Shown piece by piece: positions 36,212 through 45,076 of a stretch of 64,000 bases of DNA. The notes below the pieces were generated by a model, which searched no databases, was not told the origin of the DNA, and worked only from the letters and a program-made list of their open reading frames with translations. Positions within the stretch are counted from its first letter, which is position 1, and every line of letters begins with the position of its first letter. The stretch is taken from assembly GCA_019638595.1 (NCBI GenBank), contig JAHBTJ010000009.1, positions 124,001 through 188,000 on the forward strand, given 5' to 3'. The translations under genes and the position numbers were made by a program. This stretch comes from Chitinophagaceae bacterium. Its GTDB lineage: Bacteria; Bacteroidota; Bacteroidia; Chitinophagales; Chitinophagaceae.

Positions 36212-36560
36212 TTAATTACAAGCCAGCTACTGCAAGTCCTGTAAAGAAAGGCAGAAAGAGGAGCGCACACATAAAAGTCAGGCTGCTACAAATTCATCAT
36301 TCAGGCGCCTGAAAATAGAAATGAGCCCCAAAGAAAAAGCAACTTCCAGTTTAAAGGATATTAAACAACTATATAACATCCCTTTTAACTACTACTTCTT
36401 TTGTCAGCATTTATACGGCCCAATAATTTAATTTAACGCTGAAAAGCTGAAAATAAATGGATACCTGCAAAAAAGGATATGGGCAGGATTTTGTTGGATG
36501 CATTTCACGAAATTTGCTAATAATAAGCCGTTTTAAATAATAATATTTACAAAAAAATTC
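36212..36560. other. Intergenic region with a start-less open stretch
   Basis: 349 bases between the cold-shock gene and an alcohol dehydrogenase gene. From 36216 to 36431 one frame is open and reads YCKSCKERQKEERTHK and, further on, MSPKEKATSSLKDIKQLY, but it has no start codon at its beginning. An ATG at 36321 would give only 36 residues. No hairpin or RNA gene was recognised. The last 100 bases are AT-rich and should carry the dehydrogenase promoter. Confidence 0.4.
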
Positions 36561-37616
36561 ATGGATACATTTTCAGTTAAAGCATTCGGCACGGAAGCCC
36601 CTGAAGCAGATTTAAAGCAAATGAACATCAAACGCAGGGAAGTAACTGCCAAAGATGTGGAAATTGATATTTTATATTGTGGCGTTTGCCACTCCGATAT
36701 TCATACTGCCCGTAATGAATGGCCGGGAACCATTTATCCAAATGTACCCGGGCACGAAATTGTGGGCCGTGTTACAAAAGTTGGTAGCGGCGTTACCAAA
36801 TTCAAGGCAGGCGATCTGGCAGCAGTTGGCTGTATGGTAGACAGTTGCCGCGAATGTGAAAGTTGTAAGGAGGGCCTGGAAAATTACTGTGAAAACGGAA
36901 TGACCGGTACATACAATGCACCCGATAAACATTTAGGGGTACAAACTTTTGGCGGGTATTCCGAACGGGTTGTTGTAGATGAGGATTTTGTTTTACGGGT
37001 ACCAGAAAACCTTGACCTGGCAGCAGCAGCGCCTTTATTGTGCGCGGGTATTACCACTTATTCTCCGTTAAGGCACTGGAAGGTTGGTCCGGGGAAAAAA
37101 GTAGGTATTGTGGGCATAGGAGGTTTAGGACATATGGGCGTTAAGCTGGCAAAAGCAATGGGAGCCTATGTTGTAGTGATCACTACATCTGCCTCGAAAA
37201 AGGAAGACGCTATAAACCTGGGCGCGGATAAAGTGATCCTTTCTGCTGATGAAGAACAAATGAGAGAAAATGCAGGCACCCTACATTTCATTTTAGATTG
37301 TGTGTCTGCCCGGCATAACGTCAACGCATATCTTACATTATTAAAAAGAGACGGTCAGCTAACACTTGTAGGAGCTCCGGCGGAACCACTTCCGGTAGCG
37401 CCGTTCAGTTTGATCCCCGGACGGAAAAGCTTCTCGGGATCTACGATCGGCAGCATTGCTGAAACGCAGGAAATGTTAGACTTCTGCGGCAGGCACAATA
37501 TTACTTCAATCATCGAACTTATCAGGATACAGGACATCAACAAGGCCTATGAACGTATATTAAAGGGCGATGTAAAATATCGTTTTGTAATTGATATGGC
37601 GAGTTTGAAAAATTAA
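36561..37616 (+). CDS. Zinc-dependent NADP-type alcohol/aldehyde dehydrogenase, YahK/Ahr-like
   Basis: A 351-residue medium-chain dehydrogenase. The catalytic zinc ligands lie in CGVCHSDIH (Cys) and PGHEIVGRV (His). The structural zinc loop is CMVDSCRECESCKEGLENYC, with four Cys. The cofactor site is VGIVGIGGLGHMGVKLA. The sequence follows E. coli YahK (Ahr), an NADPH-dependent aldehyde reductase, along its whole length (for example YPNVPGHEIVGRV and LLCAGITTYSPLRHW), so reduction of aldehydes is the likely role. It lies at the left edge of a region with AraC-controlled hydrolases. Confidence 0.9.
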   Translation: MDTFSVKAFGTEAPEADLKQMNIKRREVTAKDVEIDILYCGVCHSDIHTARNEWPGTIYPNVPGHEIVGRVTKVGSGVTKFKAGDLAAVGCMVDSCRECESCKEGLENYCENGMTGTYNAPDKHLGVQTFGGYSERVVVDEDFVLRVPENLDLAAAAPLLCAGITTYSPLRHWKVGPGKKVGIVGIGGLGHMGVKLAKAMGAYVVVITTSASKKEDAINLGADKVILSADEEQMRENAGTLHFILDCVSARHNVNAYLTLLKRDGQLTLVGAPAEPLPVAPFSLIPGRKSFSGSTIGSIAETQEMLDFCGRHNITSIIELIRIQDINKAYERILKGDVKYRFVIDMASLKN

Positions 37617-37627
37617 CGGGAAATAAA

Positions 37628-37682
37628 GCTACTGGTCAAAACGAAAAAATCACCATTAGCTACTTTGTAAGTTGTTGATCTT
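37628..37682. repeat. Diverged copy 1 of a 55-bp repeat
   Basis: The text from GCTACTGG to GTTGTTGAT matches the sequence at 63728-63783 (GCTACTGG, CAAAAC, CCATT, ACTTT, TAAGTTGTTGA in the same order and spacing, within one base). Copy 2 contains a perfect 15-bp palindrome; in this copy the arms have diverged and no longer pair. Confidence 0.6.
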
Positions 37683-37871
37683 CATCTCCCCTGCCAAACA
37701 ATTATCTAACCAAATAGTAGGGAGTTTTGCTGGCTTTTGTTGATTTGCCACGGTGAGGGATGGCATATCGTCAGCAACGGTATTATAGTCGTACGTAACG
37801 GACCGGGATTTTAGTTTTGACGCCAATTGTCATTATAATTGATGATTTGATTTGGAAATAGCGGTGTAGAC

Positions 37872-38333
37872 TTATATCCCGGAATAATACTCTTCATCGG
37901 CAACCTCCTCTAACCAAACCGTTTCGCCTTTCTCTCTCCCGGTTATGGCTACCTGAACAAAGGTGGTGTCGGCACTGGCGCCATGCCAATGTGGGGTATT
38001 GGGCGGGCACTTCACCACGTCACCCTTTTTTAGAATAACCTTTGAACTGCCTTTTTCCTGGTAATAACCCAAACCGTCCAACGCCAGTATAATTTGCCCT
38101 GCCGGATGGGAATGCCATTTTGTTCTGGCGCCCGGTTCAAAAGTTACGCTGCCTACGGCATTCTGGTTGATGCTGTCTGCCTGCACCAGGTTATTCAACC
38201 AGGCAATACCTGTAAAGTTGTCACTGGTTATTTTTTCACCTTTTGAAAAGATCAGGTCTTCTTTTACTCCCGTCTGCTCTTTGCAGCCGAAAAGCAGTGC
38301 GACTGCCATGGCTGTTATTATGATGTTCTTCAT
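37872..38333 (-). CDS. Cupin lipoprotein (operon A, last gene)
   Basis: A 153-residue cupin with a lipoprotein signal (VALLFGCKEQ). Motif 1 is GARTKWHSHPAGQIILALDG (two His present) and motif 2 is PPNTPHWHGASADT. The RmlC-type fold and motif wording (FEPGARTKWHSHPAGQ) match the cupins that occur with carboxymuconolactone-decarboxylase-like proteins. It starts 2 bp after the hydrolase stop, as the last gene of a five-gene unit. The cupin at 48563-48973 is a paralogue without the signal peptide, with the same WHxHPxGQ and HWHGA motifs. Confidence 0.87.
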   Translation of the reverse strand: MKNIIITAMAVALLFGCKEQTGVKEDLIFSKGEKITSDNFTGIAWLNNLVQADSINQNAVGSVTFEPGARTKWHSHPAGQIILALDGLGYYQEKGSSKVILKKGDVVKCPPNTPHWHGASADTTFVQVAITGREKGETVWLEEVADEEYYSGI

Positions 38334-38335
38334 TT

Positions 38336-39397
38336 TTATTTGAGATTTTGCTTAAAGAATCCATCCAGCTTATTCACTGCCTGCGATACATATTCGGGCT
38401 TCCAGTAAGTTTCGATATGTGTCGCTCCGTCAATTATAAATAGTTCTTTATCCTTTGCGTTCGTTGCTTTGCTAAACGCCTCATCTGTCATATACTTTGT
38501 ATCGGCTTTGCTTCCGGCCATCATTAACAGCGGTTGATCAATCAGGTCAATTCCGTCAGTAGCATCCCATGTCATCAGGTCAAGCAGGCTGCTCGTGGTG
38601 TATAAAAAGGTTGAATTGGGATGTGCATGGGTTCTGTAATAATATACAAACCCTTCGCGATACAGACCGGCAGGTGTTTTTTCGATTTCTTCATCCGTTA
38701 CGCTTGCCACACCTGAATACATTATTTTACCACCTGCCGCTTCCTGCGCACGGGCAGCCGATGCCTGCTTTAAACGTTCCTCAATGGTGTTTAACTGGGA
38801 GTTTTGAAAACCGTTACGTCTTACTTCGCCTGAATTGAACATGCTCAAAGTTGCAACAGCTTTCAGGCGTTTGTCTGATTGGGCTGCTTTTAAAGTATAG
38901 CCACCGCCGCCACAGATGCCTAAAGCGCCTAAACGGTTTTTGTCAACCCCGGCATATTGGCTGATGAAATCAGCCATGCCGCGAATATCTTCTGTCCGGG
39001 ATGCAGGTTTATCCGTATGACGTGGTTCTCCGCCGCTTGCTCCCTGGTAAGCTGCATCCGCAGCAATGGTTATATAACCATCTTCTGCCAAACGCTGTGC
39101 ATACAACCCGGCTGTCTGCTCTTTTATGCCGCCGTTAGGGTGTGCTACCACTACTGCCGGGTATTTCTTTGCAGGGTCATAGTTTGCAGGCGTATAAACA
39201 TTGGCAGCAATATCAATCCCGTTCAGCTTATAGGTAACAGGATGAATATTCACTTTTCCTTTTTCATTTTTGATGATCGCTCCCTCATATACCAAAGAGA
39301 ACGGGTTTTGTGCCGCCCTTTGAGCAGATTGCGCGTCTGCAACCTCTGTGGCTGCAATTGACGCTGCTATTGTAATTATGGATGCTAATTTTTTCAT
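38336..39397 (-). CDS. Exported alpha/beta hydrolase (operon A)
   Basis: A 353-residue protein with a signal peptide (AATEVADAQS). The hydrolase core has VVVAHPNGGIKEQT, then LGALGICGGGGYTLKAA, where the nucleophile elbow GICGGG carries Cys instead of Ser, as in dienelactone-hydrolase-like enzymes. DGATHIETYW holds the C-terminal His. The paralogue at 49472-50512 has the equivalent GICGFAGF elbow. It probably cleaves an ester or a reactive carbonyl derivative; the substrate is unknown. It precedes the cupin gene by 2 bp. Confidence 0.85.
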   Translation of the reverse strand: MKKLASIITIAASIAATEVADAQSAQRAAQNPFSLVYEGAIIKNEKGKVNIHPVTYKLNGIDIAANVYTPANYDPAKKYPAVVVAHPNGGIKEQTAGLYAQRLAEDGYITIAADAAYQGASGGEPRHTDKPASRTEDIRGMADFISQYAGVDKNRLGALGICGGGGYTLKAAQSDKRLKAVATLSMFNSGEVRRNGFQNSQLNTIEERLKQASAARAQEAAGGKIMYSGVASVTDEEIEKTPAGLYREGFVYYYRTHAHPNSTFLYTTSSLLDLMTWDATDGIDLIDQPLLMMAGSKADTKYMTDEAFSKATNAKDKELFIIDGATHIETYWKPEYVSQAVNKLDGFFKQNLK

Positions 39398-39478
39398 CTT
39401 TTAACTCTTTTATGATTTTTAAACCGGCTGTTTAAAATATTTACTGCTGCAAATTTCAGAAGATACAATAAAGATGTT

Positions 39479-41629
39479 TTACGGTAAAGCGAACGCCATA
39501 ATAGAGCCCGACGGATTTTCTTTTGTACCCCCGACTCCCAGTGCAACAAACTGCTTTCCGCCAATAGAGAATGAGCAGACATTGGCGTTGTTCGCAGCAG
39601 GTAAAGCTGTTTCCCAAACCATTTTGCCTGTACCCTTATCAAATGCCCATAATTTTTTGTCGGCGGCGCCACTGATAAATACCAATCCGCCTGCTGTTAC
39701 CATGGGGCCTGACCGGGCCAACAAGCCGGTAATGGAGCCGCTTTTTTCTTGTAGCTTTTCATCATTGCCCACAGGGATCTGCCATGCATATTCTCCTGTT
39801 GAAAGGTTCAATGCGCTCAAAGTATTCCAGGGTCCTTTCATTGCAGGGTTTCCACCCGGGTCAGACCATGTTTGATAGCCGGTGATATTCCCGTATCGCA
39901 CAGGTTTTGGTTCGCCCGCTTTCCCTCCGGTTGTCTGGGTTGCCTCTCCACCTTTCTTATCGTACAAAAAAGCTACAATGGACTGTTCTTCATTTGCAGT
40001 CAATACACCCTTGAAGGCAGGCATCTGACCACCACCCATCCGTGTTTTTTCAAGCGCTTCTTTTTCACCCATCTTGTCTTTGATATTTACCAATGACGGG
40101 AATGTAGGAGGAACTCCTTTCTTTTCCGCGCCATGGCACGCGGAGCAATGTTTCAGGTAGGTGGCTCTGCCTGTTTCAAAAATGGAATTATCGCGGGCTG
40201 CAAAATGCTTATCAATATCAACGATGGTAATGATCTCCGGCAAATTATTGCCCCTGATGTAGAGGTACGATGTGTTGGGGTCATAGGCTGCTCCGCCCCA
40301 GTTGGCTCCTCCTCGCGTAGCAGGCAGCGACAGTGTGCCTTTTAAATCCGGCGGCGTAAATAAGCCTTCATATCTTACCGACCTGAATTTTTCAAGAATG
40401 GTTTTGTGACCTGTATCGGAATAATGGTTCAGATCATCCTCTGTCATAAACTGCTTTACAAAAGCTTTCGGTTTTGCAGGAAAAGGTTGTGTAGGCCAGG
40501 CCTCTTCGCCCGGCATATTTGAAGCAGGAACTTTCCGTTCCTCAACAGGATAGAGCGGCTCACCGGTTTCACGATCAAGAACAAATACAAAACCGTGCTT
40601 GGTAACCTGCGCCACCGCATCAACATCTTTTCCATCCTTTTTTATGGTCACTAAATTTGGCGGAGCAGGCAAATCATAATCCCATAGATCATGATGCACT
40701 GTTTGAAAATGCCATTTGTAATGACCGGTAGCAGCATCTAATGCGAGAACACAGTTGCCGAAAAGATTTTCTCCTTTCCTGTCTGCACCATAATAGTCAT
40801 ACGATGGAGATCCGAGTGCCAGGAAAACCATACCCCTCGCTATGTCAATGCTCAGCCCTGCCCAGCAATTAGCCCCACCCGCATATTTGTATGCATCCGG
40901 CGGCCAGGTTTCATAACCGGGTTCACCGGGGTGAGGAATGGTGTGAAATGTCCATTCCAGTTTTCCTGTTTTGCAGTGATAAGCCCTGATATACCCGGGG
41001 GGAGCGCCATAAGCATCCGGTGTTCTTAACCCGATAATGATCAGGTCTTTGAAGACCCGCCCCGGGGTTGAAAGCGAAACTGAAATTTTTTCAGGATCAT
41101 CTCTTACGCCTTCATTCAGGTTCACCCGGCCATCGGTTCCAAACGAAGGAATGATCTTCCCGGTTTTTGCATCAATCGCCATCAGATAATTACCCGAAGC
41201 ATATAATATCCTTTTATCATCGCCGCTTTCCCAATAGGTAACGCCCCTGCTTGCAGCGCTGGGCTGACCTTCCCCTATCGTCTTACAAGACCAGATCTCT
41301 TTGCCCGTAGCCGCATCAATGGCATACACCGTCTGCTTGCCGGAGTTTGCATACATCACGCCATCCACTATAATCGGATTACTTTGGCTCGACACCGGTT
41401 CCTGGCCTTGTGGCAGATCATTCATTTGGAAAGTCCACACATTTTGTAACCGGCTTACATTCGATATATTGATCTGGTGAAGCGATGAGTAGCTGGAACT
41501 ATGTGCATCAGCTTTGTAGTCAGACCACGTGTTCTCGTGCTTGTCAGTCGAAATACATCCGCCGATGCCAATCAAAATGCCTGTGATGCAGGCGTAAAAG
41601 CTTCTTTTATTTAAAAGAGAGATGTTCAT
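39479..41629 (-). CDS. PQQ-dependent dehydrogenase with a c-type haem domain, lipoprotein
   Basis: A 716-residue quinohaemoprotein. The lipobox is GIGGC near residue 25. A PQQ beta-propeller occupies most of the length, with repeats such as YAIDAATGKEIWSCK and ALDAATGHYKWHFQTV and the cofactor-region motif WDYDLPAPP. Near residues 490-560 a cytochrome c insert has the haem site HCSACHGAEKKG, with the MPAFKG Met as likely sixth ligand. Such enzymes oxidise alcohols, aldehydes or sugars in the periplasm and pass electrons to the chain. No pqq synthesis gene is in the window, so the cofactor would have to be made elsewhere or imported. Confidence 0.9.
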   Translation of the reverse strand: MNISLLNKRSFYACITGILIGIGGCISTDKHENTWSDYKADAHSSSYSSLHQINISNVSRLQNVWTFQMNDLPQGQEPVSSQSNPIIVDGVMYANSGKQTVYAIDAATGKEIWSCKTIGEGQPSAASRGVTYWESGDDKRILYASGNYLMAIDAKTGKIIPSFGTDGRVNLNEGVRDDPEKISVSLSTPGRVFKDLIIIGLRTPDAYGAPPGYIRAYHCKTGKLEWTFHTIPHPGEPGYETWPPDAYKYAGGANCWAGLSIDIARGMVFLALGSPSYDYYGADRKGENLFGNCVLALDAATGHYKWHFQTVHHDLWDYDLPAPPNLVTIKKDGKDVDAVAQVTKHGFVFVLDRETGEPLYPVEERKVPASNMPGEEAWPTQPFPAKPKAFVKQFMTEDDLNHYSDTGHKTILEKFRSVRYEGLFTPPDLKGTLSLPATRGGANWGGAAYDPNTSYLYIRGNNLPEIITIVDIDKHFAARDNSIFETGRATYLKHCSACHGAEKKGVPPTFPSLVNIKDKMGEKEALEKTRMGGGQMPAFKGVLTANEEQSIVAFLYDKKGGEATQTTGGKAGEPKPVRYGNITGYQTWSDPGGNPAMKGPWNTLSALNLSTGEYAWQIPVGNDEKLQEKSGSITGLLARSGPMVTAGGLVFISGAADKKLWAFDKGTGKMVWETALPAANNANVCSFSIGGKQFVALGVGGTKENPSGSIMAFALP

Positions 41630-41699
41630 TTTGAGTTTCGTTTAACAAAAAAAGTGTTCTGTTATTTTCAACCATTTATTCTCTGCCTTTATTCACAAC

Positions 41700-42770
41700 C
41701 TATTTATCCAGTCCTTTTTCCTTCAACCACTTCGACATCAGGTCGGCTATTTCAATATTGTTCAGGTCAGAAAAAGGAAAATGGGTATTGCCTTTAATAC
41801 CGGTCTCCGGCAGGTGAACTACCGTTGCATCGCCGCCGTATTTATTAATAGTGGCAGCCCAAAGCCTTGCCATTTCCAGTCTTGCTCTCCATCCGTCTGT
41901 TCCGGGATTGGGGTCTGGCTTTTCGGGAATAAAATCTCCGTAGTAGATAATGATCGGGATCTTCGTAAGTTGTAAGAAATCGTCTTTTGAAACACCTTTT
42001 GCTTCCAAAGCTCCTGCCGAGCTGGCTACCGGCGGCGGTACTTCCCCTTCCGGGAACACAAAACCACTGCCCGGCTCATAAGAAACGATCGCCTTTACAT
42101 TTTGATTTTTGATGGCCGTAAGCCAGCCCATACCACCCGAATGAGAATGCGTTACCAAAACAGCCGGGCCTATTTTAGAAAACAGTTCAGATATGGCGCT
42201 GACGTTTACGCCAATATCAATGGGGCCTATACTCGGCGTCATCGAACGGAAATACTGGTTGAGTGTTTCCGGGTCTTTAGAAAATTGCACACCGGGAAAA
42301 TAGTCCGGCCATACGCCGATGCGGAAAGTGCCAAACCAGGTCTGCTCATCGGGCACGGGATCAATTGTCGCCTGCATGGTGCTTCTGCCGGCATTACCCC
42401 GCCTCGGCTGATCTATAAGGTATACGGAGTAATTACGCCGTAAAAATATATTCTGAAAGCCTTCTCTTCCATCGGGTGTGGTTTCCCAGGTTTTGGAAAA
42501 CTGGCGGATGCCATGCCAGAATACAAGCGGCAGCTTTCTGGCATTAACAGGCTTCTGATAAAAAATATAGACATGGTCTCCATGAAAGGTTTGACCTTCG
42601 GGAGTACGTTTGATCGGGTCAAAAGTTCCCGGGTTGGTAATGACCGTTCCGCCTATAGCAAAGCTGCCCTGCTCTTCAATCATTAAGGGCGCCCGTTTTT
42701 TTACATCCTGGGCGTAATTATTGTTACCGGTTAACAGCGCAAGTGCAAGTAATAATTTTATCCTGTTCAT
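41700..42770 (-). CDS. Exported alpha/beta hydrolase or esterase (operon A)
   Basis: A 356-residue protein with signal peptide (LALALLTGNNNYAQ). It has FWHGIRQFSKTWETTPDGRE as oxyanion-hole region and VLVTHSHSGGMGW as nucleophile elbow (SHSGG). The C-terminal His is in GNTHFPFSDLNN. It follows the pattern of large esterase-like proteins from proteobacteria and Bacteroidota with an IDQPRRGNAGRS segment. It lies 8 bp after the first gene of the operon, and its substrate is unknown. Not closely similar to the two dienelactone-hydrolase-like proteins of the region. Confidence 0.82.
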   Translation of the reverse strand: MNRIKLLLALALLTGNNNYAQDVKKRAPLMIEEQGSFAIGGTVITNPGTFDPIKRTPEGQTFHGDHVYIFYQKPVNARKLPLVFWHGIRQFSKTWETTPDGREGFQNIFLRRNYSVYLIDQPRRGNAGRSTMQATIDPVPDEQTWFGTFRIGVWPDYFPGVQFSKDPETLNQYFRSMTPSIGPIDIGVNVSAISELFSKIGPAVLVTHSHSGGMGWLTAIKNQNVKAIVSYEPGSGFVFPEGEVPPPVASSAGALEAKGVSKDDFLQLTKIPIIIYYGDFIPEKPDPNPGTDGWRARLEMARLWAATINKYGGDATVVHLPETGIKGNTHFPFSDLNNIEIADLMSKWLKEKGLDK

Positions 42771-42778
42771 AGTGTATC

Positions 42779-43501
42779 CTATTGCTGTTGTTTACTTTTT
42801 AAAACCCCGTTCAAAACTGCCCGGGCGGATTTTGCTTCTTTTTTTCCTATCGTAGATTTAATGACACTTACAAACTGGTGTAGCTGACCGGGTGTCAAAC
42901 CCACATTCAGGCAAATGTTTAAATGCGAACGGAGCATAGGTTCTGCATTGCCGATGGTAGCGATTACGGAAATAGTTACCAATTCTCTTTGTACATAATC
43001 TAATACATCCCTTTCAAAAATATCCGCAAACAAATGTTCTTTTAAAAACCTGTCTATTACCGGCACAAATGCCGAATAGCCTGTAAGCGTATCGGGTTGC
43101 GACGTTTGGGTAAGCTCGCCTAAAATCTTTTTCCCGCGTTCGTACTTGCTTCCTGTTTCATCAATGGGCGAAGCATTGTTGCCCATCTTATCGTTAATGC
43201 CTTTGGCTTTACGTTCGTCCAATACCTGCATAAAGGTTTGTAAACCCCTGATACTTCGGGGAAACCCGCAGTAAGCGTATAAGTGTACCAATGCTTCTTT
43301 TATTTCATTAATCGTCAATCCTGTTTCAAGTCCTGTGTTTAAGGCTGGTTTCAGTTTATTCAAATCGCCTTTTGCCGTCAATGCCGAAATGGTTATAATG
43401 TTTTGCTCTTTTGGACTTAATGTGTTTTCTGGTTGTGCATTGACCCGATTTGTAAACAGTGAAATACAAACTACTATTGCTATACTGCTTATTGCTTTCA
43501 T
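42779..43501 (-). CDS. Exported carboxymuconolactone-decarboxylase-like protein (operon A, first gene)
   Basis: A 240-residue protein from the ATG at 43501; an ATG seven codons upstream gives a poorer signal peptide. The signal peptide ends NRVNAQP. Two CMD-type helical repeats follow: NIITISALTAKGDLNKLKPA with IKEALVHLYAYCGFPRSIRG, and RELVTISVIATIGNAEPMLR with PGQLHQFVSVIK. A redox CXXC pair like AhpD's is not present, only one Cys in AYCGFP, so peroxidase chemistry is unlikely. It heads an operon of five genes, with a putative AraC operator just upstream. Confidence 0.87.
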   Translation of the reverse strand: MKAISSIAIVVCISLFTNRVNAQPENTLSPKEQNIITISALTAKGDLNKLKPALNTGLETGLTINEIKEALVHLYAYCGFPRSIRGLQTFMQVLDERKAKGINDKMGNNASPIDETGSKYERGKKILGELTQTSQPDTLTGYSAFVPVIDRFLKEHLFADIFERDVLDYVQRELVTISVIATIGNAEPMLRSHLNICLNVGLTPGQLHQFVSVIKSTIGKKEAKSARAVLNGVLKSKQQQ

Positions 43502-43557
43502 ATTGCTGTATTTGCTATGCAAATTTCAGAATATAAAAGGGAAATATACTTATATGG

Positions 43558-43590
43558 ATTACTGCTTTTACTACCAATATTACTGATTGG
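43558..43590. promoter_or_regulatory. Shared AraC-operator candidate, copy A (in front of operon A)
   Basis: A 33-bp element that matches copy B (47552-47584) in 32 of 33 bases and copy C (51178-51206) in 22 of 29 without gaps. The core CTACCAATATTACTGATTGG contains an imperfect palindrome (CCAAT, 7 bases, ATTGG). It lies 56 bp upstream of the first codon of operon A, in the opposite orientation relative to its gene. Confidence 0.75.
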
Positions 43591-43608
43591 ATTTTTGCGG
43601 GAATAAAA

Positions 43609-43627
43609 AGCCCCGGTTTTTCGGGCT
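43609..43627 (-). terminator. Terminator after arsC
   Basis: AGCCCCG and CGGGCT arms form a short GC hairpin with one bulge, 8 bases after the arsC stop, followed on the minus strand by TTTTT. It also isolates operon A from the ars genes. Confidence 0.75.
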
Positions 43628-43634
43628 GTGATTC

Positions 43635-44054
43635 TTACAAATTATCCGTAACGAACTGTTTGCAATAGTCTTTTATTTGTTGTCGGATTTGCCTAAACTG
43701 TTCTTTAATTTCTTCATCTGTTCCTGTTGCTTTTGCAGGGTCGGCAAAATTTTGATGATACTTTTTTGCTTTTGTCGGGAAGAACGGACAGCGTTCCTTT
43801 GCATTATCGCAAACTGTAATCACAAAATCAAAATCAATATTGTAATATTCGTCAATGTTGTTTGATGTATGATTGGAGATGTCAATGTTGTCCTCTTGCA
43901 TTGTATCAATAGCTTTGGGGTTCACCCCGTGAGTTTCCACGCCTGCACTGTAAACGTGTGCTTTGCTTTTTGCAAAGTGTCGCAAATAACCCTCTGCCAT
44001 TTGGCTTCTGCAACTGTTTCCTGTGCAAAGCACTAAAATTTTCATTTTATCCAT
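43635..44054 (-). CDS. arsC: Arsenate reductase, low-molecular-weight phosphatase (thioredoxin) type
   Basis: A 139-residue protein of the LMW protein-tyrosine-phosphatase fold. The P-loop nucleophile is in VLCTGNSCRSQMAEG, the redox Cys pair is supported by the later Cys in DFVITVCDNAKERCPFFP, and ADPAKATGTDEEI follows. This layout is that of the Staphylococcus pI258-type ArsC that reduces arsenate to arsenite with thioredoxin. The start is the ATG at 44054 or the one three codons on; the long frame to 44129 is not needed. It is the last gene of an arsR-arsM-arsC group. No Acr3 or ArsB pump gene is near. Confidence 0.9.
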   Translation of the reverse strand: MDKMKILVLCTGNSCRSQMAEGYLRHFAKSKAHVYSAGVETHGVNPKAIDTMQEDNIDISNHTSNNIDEYYNIDFDFVITVCDNAKERCPFFPTKAKKYHQNFADPAKATGTDEEIKEQFRQIRQQIKDYCKQFVTDNL

Positions 44055-44179
44055 AGTCTTATACAAATAGCTAAATAATAGTAATAATGCAAAATTTCGG
44101 GTCAAAACCCAAAATGAATTGCAACGCAATTACAGATACCGTTATGATAATTAGTTTGAGCTGTTTTTTACAAAATGGC

Positions 44180-45019
44180 TTAACTGCAACAGTCTGTTCC
44201 ACAACCGCAGGTCTTTGACTTTTCCGCATAAACTGTAATACTAAAAATGCCTGTGTTACCTGCTTTAAAACTATTAAGTTCATCTTCGTTCAGGTAGTTT
44301 TTCAAAATGTCGTCCGGAACATTGATGGCTTTTTCTTTTTGAATGGTAATGTTTGAAAACCCATTTGCTTTGATAAGCCCTAAATAATCGTTTTTTTGTA
44401 TTGCGCCTGCAACACAGCCTGCATACATTTCTGTTTTATTTTGTAACGTTTCGGGCAGATTGCCGATTAAAACAACATCAGAAATACTAAAATGCCCGCC
44501 TTGCTTCAGCACACGGAAAATTTCTTTAAAAACCTTGTTTTTGTTGGGTACAAGATTTAAAACGCAATTACTTACAATTACGTCCGCAACGTTTGAAGAA
44601 ACAGACATATTTTCAATGTCGCCCTGCCTGAACTCAACATTTGCAAACCCTAATTTTTGTGCGTTGGCTCTTGCTTTGTCAATCATTGCAGGTGTAAAAT
44701 CAATGCCTATAACTCTACCGTCTTCGCCTGCTTCGTTCCTTGCAATAAAGCAATCGTTACCTGCACCGCTACCCAAATCAATTACGGTATCGCCTTTTTT
44801 GATTTTTGCAAATTGTGTTGGCAAGCCGCAACCCAAACCTAAATCGGCATCGGGATTGTAGCCGTCTAAAGTGCTGTAATCATCACTCATAATGTTATAT
44901 ACCTCGGTTGAACAACAACCTGAACCGCAACAAGATGATTGATTGGTTTCTTTGCCCTGTAAAGCAATTTCGCTGTACTTCTGCTTTACCATTTCTTTGA
45001 TTTTATTTTCTGTATTCAT
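44180..45019 (-). CDS. arsM: Arsenite S-adenosylmethionine methyltransferase
   Basis: A 279-residue SAM-dependent methyltransferase of the ArsM family. The N-terminal SSCCGSGCCS cluster is followed by GYNPDADLGLGCGLPT, the typical ArsM segment with its first conserved Cys. The SAM site is VIDLGSGAGNDCFIARN, then GIDFTPAMIDKARA. The other As-binding Cys lie in VIVSNCVLNLVP and in YAGCVAGAIQK. The C-terminus is CGCGTDCC. It methylates arsenite to volatile methylated forms. In a cluster lacking an efflux pump this could be the main detoxification route. Confidence 0.93.
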   Translation of the reverse strand: MNTENKIKEMVKQKYSEIALQGKETNQSSCCGSGCCSTEVYNIMSDDYSTLDGYNPDADLGLGCGLPTQFAKIKKGDTVIDLGSGAGNDCFIARNEAGEDGRVIGIDFTPAMIDKARANAQKLGFANVEFRQGDIENMSVSSNVADVIVSNCVLNLVPNKNKVFKEIFRVLKQGGHFSISDVVLIGNLPETLQNKTEMYAGCVAGAIQKNDYLGLIKANGFSNITIQKEKAINVPDDILKNYLNEDELNSFKAGNTGIFSITVYAEKSKTCGCGTDCCS

Positions 45020-45076
45020 TTTATTTAATTGTTTTGCTTTATTGCAATATTACGATTGTGAAAATTAAAAAAACGC

